Assembly: GCF_964204645.1 (NCBI RefSeq)
Contig: NC_134036.1
Coordinates: 5,157,600-5,221,599 of the forward strand
Direction: 5' to 3'
Length of the DNA: 64,000 nucleotides
Source: Tubulanus polymorphus
Lineage: Eukaryota > Nemertea > Palaeonemertea > Tubulaniformes > Tubulanidae
This document shows, in pieces, positions 57,101 through 64,000 of this stretch; the first letter of the stretch is position 1; each line of letters begins with the position of its first letter. The notes under the pieces were generated by a model. That model was not told where the DNA came from and searched no databases. It saw nothing but the letters and a program-made list of their open reading frames with translations. The position numbers and the translations under genes were made by a program.

Positions 57101-59254
57101 AAATTTTGAAAAATTCCACCCTAGTGTGTTGAATAACGGGAATACCGCTATAGTGCGTCTACACCGAGGTGCGGTGTATCATTAGTTACTAACATTTCAC
57201 TAAGTTTGACAGGTGCTGCCATCTTTCAATAGAGATAAAAACTATTTACTAATTACATCAATACACCGCAATGCGGTGTGCTAGCAAAATCCATCACCGA
57301 TTCATACACCGCACTGCAGTGTAGATGCACTGAAAGGGTTAATCGGAAATGAACTACGGACACCAGATATTAGACATTTATCGGCGCGCTTTCAAGAACT
57401 GATCGTCCACAATTCACGCGTGTTCAGCGCATCATACGAGTTTTTAATTGAATTGAAAATGATTAATTAGCTCATCGTCAAAATTAGTGACTGTTTTACC
57501 CATTTCAACGGATGATACTTCATTTTTAATCGGTTTTTAATTCGGGCGGCTGCTGTTTTTTTTTCGTCCTCAGCTGCAGGATTTATCCGTGCTGGAAGAG
57601 GTGATTCGTATGGTGTTGGAGATCGTCAACTCGTGTTTAACTCATGCCCTGCATCACAATCCGAACCTCGTCTACACGCTGCTCTACAAGCGAGAGCTGT
57701 TCGCGTACTTCCGCACGCATCCGACCTTTCAAGACATCATCCAGAACATCGATACGGTGAGTTCCAGTTTTTAGCCCACTATATACATTCGCGGTGGAAT
57801 AGCACAGTCTCTCTAGTCACCGTAACTTAAGTCGTAAGCACCCGAAATGTTTCTAATATTTTAGTAAACGTTTAAGACATTTCTTCATTTATTGTGGGAT
57901 TTTGTTTTATCACGGATGTTGTGAGCTACAGCCGATTATTCAGCACAGGGTTCTTTCGAGTTTTGGAAAGTGTTGGAAAGTTTTGAAAAATTAGAATTTT
58001 TTATAAGGCCCTCGGAAAGCTATGGAAATTTTGTGGTGACAGTTTGTTAGGGGGTATAGAGAATTTATAACCTGGGTGTGGACAATCAAATTGCTCAACC
58101 CGTAAGAACCCGATAGCACGAATAATAGAATAGCATATACCGGCAACGGTATATTAGTAGCTATGCACATTTCGTAGCCATGATCAATTGCGAATTTGAA
58201 GCTCATGACATGCTTCATAATTATGGTCAGTTTCAAGTCATTGGTTTCTGTACATGTTCACTTGGGGGCGTTGAACGGGGGAATAATATGGTATTTTTGT
58301 ATATATTAGTACTTTTGCATATTCTGTAACAACAATCCGTATGGGACCCAGGCATATTTTGTAACCACGGTGAATTGCAAAATTATAGCTCATCGCTCGT
58401 GAATAATCATTGGGAAAAAAATACATGCGAAAATTCATGGAAATGTATGAATAATTGCGAGAAAAATGTCTCGAAATGTTTTGATTCCATCGTATGCCTT
58501 ATACCGTTGAGCTCAGAATTTATGCGCAATCTGTGAGAAAATTTCGTAAGAAATTTTATTCGATAATACGTCCAGATTTTGAGCAGTATTGTTATTTTAC
58601 CTAAGGCAGATAACTGTTGGAAAAATATGGAAAATCATGTGAAACCATATTTTATCTGGTGAACGATGCAATTGTTGAAAGAAGATTTTTAATTGTTCGT
58701 GGCTTTTTTCAGGTGCTCGCCTATTTCTCAAGTCGTTTAGAACAAACCGATTCGAATTTGTCCGTCGAACAGGTGCGCGACGTCATCGAACAGGGAATCC
58801 GTCAATTCAGCAAAACGAAACTAAAGGTACGATGTTTTAAAAAATGGATGTTAGCGCCCGAAACGAAAATGTACTCATAGAACGATAACCACACTCAAAC
58901 GTGGTGAACGGATAATAAGATAAAATCCCACTATTTACAGATTAAAAGAATTTAAAAACAAGAATTTATTTATTAAATCTAAAATATTTAAAAGACACGA
59001 CGTTTCGATCTCACCCTAGAGATCATCGTCAGGTGAAAATGTACTGGACACGTGTTCCTTTTTACGTTTTATTTCTACGCGATTATATCATTTTTCAGAA
59101 ATTCCCCGAGTTGAAGTTCAAGTACGTCGAAGAGGAGTCGCCCGAGGAGTTCTTCATACCGTACGTGTGGTCGTTGGTCTATCACTCGTCGCACCTTTAC
59201 TTCAATTCTTCGCGTATTCAACTGTTCACGCTGTCGACGACGACAGTCACTTGA
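48104..59254 (+). CDS. DYM: Dymeclin, Golgi-associated protein
   Basis: Complete in 15 coding exons, 701 aa: 48104-48243, 48939-49085, 49590-49750, 50529-50637, 51298-51423, 51916-52043, 52982-53179, 54177-54367, 54923-55048, 55668-55781, 56027-56121, 56737-56854, 57574-57756, 58713-58826, 59099-59254. All introns are GT-AG and the frame is kept throughout. The N-terminus [11 protein letters not shown] followed by [14 protein letters not shown] is the dymeclin signature, and Gly2 is the known myristoylation site of the family. Later blocks [52 protein letters not shown] and [20 protein letters not shown] are strongly conserved. Dymeclin cycles on and off Golgi membranes and supports secretory traffic; its loss in humans causes Dyggve-Melchior-Clausen dysplasia. 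A TTTTCAG acceptor about 37 bp before the ATG suggests a separate 5' UTR exon. Introns are rich in MITEs and minisatellites. Confidence 0.97.
48340..48440 (-). mobile_element. tRNA-derived SINE-like fragment
   Basis: On the minus strand a GTGCGGGTTCGAATCTC B-box-like word sits downstream of an acceptor-like GC-rich stretch. No complete tRNA cloverleaf is seen. It lies in dymeclin intron 1. Confidence 0.3.
49945..50034. repeat. Imperfect palindrome in dymeclin intron 3
   Basis: Arms of about 44 bp (49945-49989 and 49991-50034) pair with few mismatches. The central TTGAAACGAAACTA and TAGTTTCGTTTCAA arms pair exactly. A small foldback element or hairpin-forming transcript segment. Confidence 0.85.
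50211..50470 (+). mobile_element. tRNA-derived SINE-like head plus three short tandem units
   Basis: GGTTAGTAGAGCACAAGACT resembles the D-arm/anticodon part of a tRNA (lysine-like), and GGATCAAGTCCG resembles a B box. Downstream, three units contain ATTCGAACCTGATGGCATCG and GCGAGACTCTGC. Related units occur at about 32040-32150. Confidence 0.4.
52528..52895 (-). mobile_element. TTAA-type MITE fragments
   Basis: A short piece at 52528-52572 (GCATCTACACTGCAGTGCGG) and a longer one at about 52705-52895 (TTGAAAGATGGAAGCACCTG). Both lack intact ends. In dymeclin intron 6. Confidence 0.65.
53610..53868 (-). mobile_element. TTAA-type MITE, tandem neighbour
   Basis: Family blocks CTACACTGCAGTGCGGTGTA and AAAGATGGCAGCAC are present. 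Its end GCGCTGAAGCAG abuts a TTAA (53869-53872) that also starts the next copy, so two copies sit head to tail at one TTAA. In dymeclin intron 7. Confidence 0.75.
53873..54142 (+). mobile_element. TTAA-type MITE
   Basis: Begins TTAA-CCCTTTCAGTGCTG and ends GCGCTGAACGGG with a decayed distal TTAA (TTTC). Internal order is the same as 57051-57338. Confidence 0.8.
54430..54830 (+). repeat. Tandem repeat, about 60-65 bp units, in dymeclin intron 8
   Basis: Units around AGACTC...AAGTCTGAT, TTTTGACTTGA and AAGTGATATCTGAGTT-G, about six diverged copies. Confidence 0.85.
55335..55625 (+). repeat. About 125-bp dispersed repeat in dymeclin intron 9
   Basis: Two to three units with TGAACTACAAACACC, AAAAACTGATTGTCCACACT and TGTGTTCAG...TTCACCT. 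Confidence 0.85.
56170..56640 (+). repeat. 92-95-bp tandem repeat in dymeclin intron 11
   Basis: About five units with GACTCTGTCTCTTACTGCGG, AAGTTGAGGCCGGTAAAATT and ACTGAGTAAGAGTTTGTG. Measured spacings are 92, 95 and 95 bp. Diverged relatives are at 35715-36000. Confidence 0.93.
57051..57338 (+). mobile_element. piggyBac-type MITE with intact TTAA duplications
   Basis: 288 bp flanked by TTAA at 57047-57050 and 57339-57342. Termini CCCTTTCAATGC and GCACTGAAAGGG are inverse with one mismatch, and sub-terminal inverted words (CACCGCAATGCGGTG) are present. It has no open frame, so it is non-autonomous. TTAA targets and CCC-starting ends are the hallmark of piggyBac elements. The flanks join into one unit of the ~125-bp repeat, giving the exact pre-insertion site. 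Confidence 0.9.
58888..59037 (-). mobile_element. Short element with hammerhead-like core
   Basis: Read on the minus strand, CCTGACGAT is followed by GATCTC-TAGGGT-GAGATC (perfect 6-bp stem) and GAAACGTCG. That is the order CUGAnGA / stem II / GAAA of hammerhead ribozymes, but with one extra T. The other end carries a CCACGTTTGAGTGTGG hairpin. Related copies lie at about 15195-15390, 16930-17110 and 42955-43075. Penelope-like retroelements are known to carry hammerhead motifs; membership here is inference. It lies in dymeclin intron 14. Confidence 0.6.
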
Positions 59255-60480
59255 TGTCGACCGTATTAACGGATTCCGGCCGCCGCAACGGAAATTAATT
59301 TCTTTAGAAAAAATCCGAAAAAAAATCTAAAAAAAACGAACTCTCGGACGAACAAATCTTTGTGACTATATATACATATATATGTGGCGAATGGCTATGT
59401 TCCCTATTCACCTGTATTTATGGGGAGGGTATTTCCCCGTGGACTATATTCTGGTAACAACTTCATTCCGATTTGGCAGGTTTTAAAGTCAAAGCTATTA
59501 CGGAGTGTTTCTCGATTGGCGTAGAGACCTATCGGTATGATAGGAAATGCGTTCTTGTTATCGGTGACGAGTTACCTCGTGGATTAGCCGATAGCCTTTA
59601 GCTGAATATCGAACCTGCACAGACTTACTGACTTGAGTTTGTTAGTTGTATTAGATATGAAGACTTAGTCTCAAAAGTTGTTAAATTCCCGTTAGATTGT
59701 CTAAGACTAGTCTTCAAATCGTATGAGCATGGTCGTTTTTAAGTGGTTAAGTTGGTGGTTAAGTTGGCTTTTCGACTTATATGGGCTTAGACTAGCCTTA
59801 AATTATTAAAATGGTTGGTCTTATGTTGTTCAATTGGCCGAAGAGTTAAGATGATCTTAAAGACTTGCCTTAAATCATAGGACTGGTCTTAAGTCGTTGG
59901 ATGAGGCTTGTGAACTAAGAACATCTGAGACTGGTCTTTAATCTGAGCTGTGTGCAGCTGACCCATATGTTTATGAAAAGCTACTCGAGGTATAAAGGAA
60001 AAGATTAATATCGTTTTAAAGAGATTCCAAGACAGGAGTGTCACAATCTGTTGTCGGTTTCGGTGCGTGCTTGCCTGAACGAATAACTATTCTTAAACTA
60101 GAACAAAAAAACGATATCGGCTAAAATTCTTAAGGGATATTCTGAAAATAGGTTTTCTTTAGGTACAAAGTGTCCAATGCGAAGCTATGCTAATGTAAAT
60201 AGATGACTATTCTCGATGAAGGGGTATTATAGACATTCAGTGTCTAAAAAGGTACAACGTTTCGCATTTTGGGCGTCGACAGGGGTAATCGATTACTTTA
60301 AAAACGGTGAACCTCTCCTAATTCGGACGAACTAACACCGGCGAAATCGGTCCTAGGTAGACGAAAGACCAGTTTAGAAAAGAGATCGGAAGAAAAGGTT
60401 GAATTTAAGTCGAAGAAAAAATTCATTTCAGCCCGAACTACTCCGCGTCGACCATATCTGAGTTAGGTCAGGTTTACCTT

Positions 60481-60707
60481 TAAGGCTAAACAAAAATGAT
60501 ACCTTGTTTCTCCGCAGCGGCCGGGTTATTTTTGTAAAATATGATAAAATTTGTAAACAGTTCATTTCTATAGCGGCCGAGTCTGTTACGGTAAACTTGA
60601 TCACGATTTTAAAAAAAGTTATGTATAGGGTAGATAGGCGGCCGGCCGGGTCAACTTTCAAGCTCAGCAGAGCGGAGAAACAAGGTATCAAATTTTTTTT
60701 AGCCTTA
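60481..60707. mobile_element. TIR element, 'TGATACCTTGTTTCTCC' family
   Basis: TAAGGCTAAACAAAAATGAT and ACCTTGTTTCTCCGC at the left are the inverse of the right end (GCGGAGAAACAAGGTATCA then TTTTTTAGCCTTA), about 35-bp arms. An isolated copy of one end is at about 41051-41090. No transposase. Confidence 0.75.
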
Positions 60708-63009
60708 CTTTAGCAGCATATGAATATAATACTTAAAAGGTTTGTGTTTACTTGCGTAGTAGAGGCTCGTATTAGATACTAGTCTAATAGGGTGCTTCCG
60801 CTCGGGCCATTTTGAGGCAGTACCACATTGTTGGACAGATTTTAATGTTCCTTATCCTAAAACCATTAGCGCGATTTATTGTCCATCTCCCATTTGCCGG
60901 AAAAATTAATGTTATATATTGTTAAAAAGGTGGCACACAGACAAACACAGTGTTACAGTTCAAGAAAATACGTCACTTTTAGGACACTTTTTATGCTGCC
61001 TTGAAAAATTGGACCTGCAGGACTGCGCCTCAAGTTGGCGCCTGGTATCTGGAAACATCCTTATTTGCCGGATAATGGTCTAATCTCGGAGTAGTCCGCA
61101 ACCATTACTCCAAGGTCTAATATCGATTCTCACACTAGCCGCTTGAACGTGTGTGGTCTTCACCCGTGGCTGTGCGTAGTTGGGTGGTATCGAAAAAGGT
61201 ACACAGATTCTTCCTCGCGCGACGCCTCAGAAATTTCTTTCGGTTTCGAGCACAGCTGGGATCATTCGCGGGCGCGACCGAGGAACCTTCGGCTTTCGGC
61301 GGGGAATTCGTACGCGTAGATAGTAGTCAAGGGCCTCTATTTAACGTAAAGCCCGTATAGAATATTTCCCCCCAATGTTAAAAGAACAAAACCGAACATC
61401 TTTAATTGTTAAGAATGCTTTCTTCGAATGACCTGGTGTTGTATACGATTCTATATGTTCGTGTATTTTTAATCGCCGTACATTATCATTTCCTATACAC
61501 GTGTGATTATTCCAAAACTATCTATGTCGGTGTGTAAATATAATGATAATTTATGCTAAATATATCGATCTATACGTGTAACGTTACTATAACTCGATAC
61601 GAGGACCTATTTGTAAAAAGGTGGAAAATATAACTCGGAATAATCGTCATTATCCGTTATATGTTTATTAGTCGATTCTTTTTTTAGGATCAACTGCGTT
61701 GACCCTTATAGAATGGTCCTGAGAGTAAGTTTCTGTTAGCTCTTGGTGGCACAAATTGTAACCACTGGATGTACACAGCTGATATTTTGTCAATAGGTGG
61801 AAAATAGATCGTGGAATTGAACTGACAGGTTTCGTCCATCAGCTCTAAGCCGTTTGGAAGTACTGGGAGAAAATGTGCAAAATTTCTATGTATTTTTTTC
61901 CAATTCTGCTAATCGATGCTTGACCTAGTTTTATGACATCACAGGGAAAGCCCTTTAGAAGGGCATCACTTGGAAATCCCTTTCGAAGAGCTTTCCCAGT
62001 GACATCATTAAGGAGAACTGTTCTACCATGTACTTGTGACTCATGGGGAAAACCCATTACCTTGTACATCAACCAAGTTGAACATTACATGCTTACTACA
62101 CAGAGCACAATCTGATGATTTCATCAGCTGTTTATAAGTAATTGCAAATCCAAGAACAAATCGATTTTGTGCTCAAAACTATGTACTCAGTTCGACCCAT
62201 GGTCCTTCATTTTCTTATTTTACCGAATTCTATGGGTATATATATGTTGCAAGGGCAACGCTGTATATGCGAGGAATTAGTTTGAAATTGAAATGGAATG
62301 AAATGAAATGGTCAACGAGCGCTTTTGATAATAGTCCTGTAATTTACAAGGTGCTATATTTACAATCCTATCCTACAATCCTATCCTATCATAGCCGCAT
62401 CGAGTGGTATACTGACGGACATCACGAAATATTAAAATTGACAATTAAAAAAACATCACAAAGTGGGTATAAATACATTAAACAATATTTGACAGGGACA
62501 ATTAAGATATATGTTATATTCAAAGAAAATGTCAAATTACAGCTATTTATACATATTCGCAATGAACCTCTGAAAGATAAAGTCAGTTTTTTAAAACCTA
62601 AACCGTCGCCTAGGTCTGTTTAGTTTCGCTTCGTTTTACAAAACATTCCTAATTTCAGGTTCGTAGAAAGTGAAAACGTTACAACGAAGAAATGAGTAAG
62701 ACAATTTGGTGATTTTGATTATCAAAATTGATGAATTCGATGATCAATTTCGTACCGGATATAACAAACTATCGGTTATAACGAACATATTTTCTGGTGA
62801 CGTGTAGTTCGCTGTAACGAGGTTCCACGCTGGGTATAGAAAAAACAAATAACGATACTGTATATTAATACACTATATAAGAACCAAACTATTCACTGAA
62901 AATTTCAACATATTCATTGTTAATTTCCTTCGTGTTCAATATCTTGTAATATTTTAGCTCGGATGGATTTTCGTTATAGTAACTTGTAAGGTTTCTTTAG
63001 TTAAGGTTC

Positions 63010-63080
63010 CAGTAGGATTAGGATTAGGATTAGGATTTTATTTACACTCCAACCATTTCTATGGTACATGGAGGGAGACT
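63010..63080 (-). mobile_element. Retroposon 3' end with (TAATCC)n tail
   Basis: Minus strand: CCATAGAAATGGTTGGAGTG, TAAATAAAATCC and TAATCC repeats. It mirrors the end at about 22925-22980, which has a different tail (TATCT). Confidence 0.6.
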
Positions 63081-63917
63081 TATACAAAGTATACAATATT
63101 TACAATTAACGGAAAGTATAAACTTGTTTTGATAAAATATAACAAAGTTATTAACAATATATACATACACTATTTACAACATACTAATTATTGGAGGGAT
63201 CTATATACATCTTAGCCTTTTTTAATGAATTATGCAAGGTGGATTGTAGGATTTTTTAGAATACCAGTTGTGCGAATTTGTGGTGACATCTATCGGTTGA
63301 AATAGGAAGCTCGCTTCGTTAGCGCGCTCGCGTATGGCGGGTCGTTAGGCTTACGCGAGGTAACGGGCGATTGTCGGTAGATGAAACAAATGCTACGCAA
63401 TTCATTTCCGATGAAATATAATCTCGTTATTTCTAGTCGACCTCGCTAGCGTTTTATAAGGCATGAACATAAGAACACCTGTTAGGTTTGATTTCACGTA
63501 GGATTTATATAGATCAGGCTCCTTCTAATTAGCATTTCTAATCTTGACTAATAAGTGTAATTTTTGGCCCGCGATCTGGATGGCGATAACACGCTACCGG
63601 TGATGCGGGTACAGTCAGTACGGGTTATACGTGAAGAACTGGTTTTAATGGGTACGGTTATAGTTACGTGTTGCCCCCTTTTCCAATGTGATTCGTGGTG
63701 TTGTGACAGTTGATCGGCGCTCTCTAGTATAGGCTGGCTCATGCTCACGAGATAAGATAACTTCACTTGTCTCCACGACTGAAAACGATAGTATAAGTAG
63801 GCAATAACAATAGTAATAATAATTCTTAATTAATGTATATAAATTACCACCGTTCAATGCGCAGACGTGATTAAATCTTTAATTGTAACGAGAGAAACCC
63901 CTCAATGAATTCAGCCA

Positions 63918-64000
63918 AAACGAGAAACTTGAATAGAAGAGTATAATATTTGCGCAACGTTTCGGCTAAGGACTATTAGCCATCATCAGGCGTACTGAAC
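63918..64000 (-). mobile_element. Hammerhead-like element, cut by window end
   Basis: Minus strand CCTGATGAT, then GGCTAA-TAGTCC-TTAGCC (perfect 6-bp stem), then GAAACGTTGCGC. The flanking words ACGAGAAACTTGAATA also occur at about 6027-6042, so the family has at least one other, degraded, copy in the window. Confidence 0.6.

Larger units (their letters stand above)
59255..64000. other. Downstream of dymeclin; repeats only
   Basis: Dymeclin 3' UTR, then diverged foldback MITEs (59600-59965) and a TIR element (60481-60707). A retroposon end in inverse orientation with a GGATTA tail (63010-63080) and a hammerhead-like element cut by the window end (63918-64000) follow. Open frames at 61151-61360 and 62267-62623 lack an ATG or coding character. 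Confidence 0.6.

Noticed and set aside
61151-61360. 69-codon frame downstream of dymeclin
   Set aside because: Starts at GTG with no ATG, and no family resemblance. Probably UTR or intergenic.
62267-62623. 118-codon Lys/Ile-rich frame
   Set aside because: AT-rich composition, simple CCTAT repeats inside it and no recognisable domain. Looks like chance in retroposon debris.

Overview
The window is nuclear DNA of an invertebrate animal, probably a marine spiralian (mollusc, brachiopod, annelid or nemertean grade). This rests on spliced genes with short GT-AG introns, a calexcitin-type EF-hand gene (a group I associate with invertebrates), a large orphan GPCR expansion, and dense MITE, minisatellite and retroposon debris. 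The species cannot be named from the sequence alone.

Layout. At 2.3-3.5 kb (-) is a two-exon type II Golgi glycosyltransferase of the GT32 'DxD' class. From 5.4 to 19.5 kb (+) there is a tandem array of one rhodopsin-class orphan GPCR family: four intact, apparently single-coding-exon receptors (387, 374, 367 and 381 aa) and three broken copies. The breaks can be read as a decayed relic, a copy truncated at a tandem-duplication junction, and an internally deleted copy. At 20.6-21.8 kb (-) is a two-exon gene for a 69-residue secreted peptide with eight cysteines in a two-fold symmetric C-x3-C-x6-C-x3-C pattern. It has its own TATA box and polyA signal, and I do not recognise the family. From 21.8 to 30.5 kb there is no convincing gene, only repeats, palindromes and retroposon ends.

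At 30.6-38.9 kb (+) is a calexcitin/sarcoplasmic Ca2+-binding-protein-like EF-hand gene with three interchangeable first exons. Each starts Met-Gly, each ends in phase 1, and all splice to the same EF-hand body; one later intron needs a GC-AG donor. At 41.5-45.2 kb (-) is the kinetochore gene SPC25 (six exons, every intron phase 1). Divergent from it, at 48.1-59.3 kb (+), is the complete 15-coding-exon dymeclin gene (DYM). The last 4.7 kb holds repeats only.

The repeat content is unusually organised. A strictly 60-bp satellite recurs at four loci in one orientation and almost exactly fills one EF-hand intron. A 37-bp minisatellite with 222-bp higher-order periodicity lies in the DYM leader region. 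A TTAA-flanked piggyBac-type MITE family and several foldback MITE families are present. A repeat of about 125 bp recurs in introns of three unrelated genes, and one MITE is cleanly inserted in it. Several elements carry a hammerhead-ribozyme-like core.

The genes do not form a pathway. The biologically novel parts are the GPCR array, whose receptors lack the usual TM3 cysteine, the symmetric Cys-rich peptide, and the alternative acylated N-termini of the EF-hand protein.
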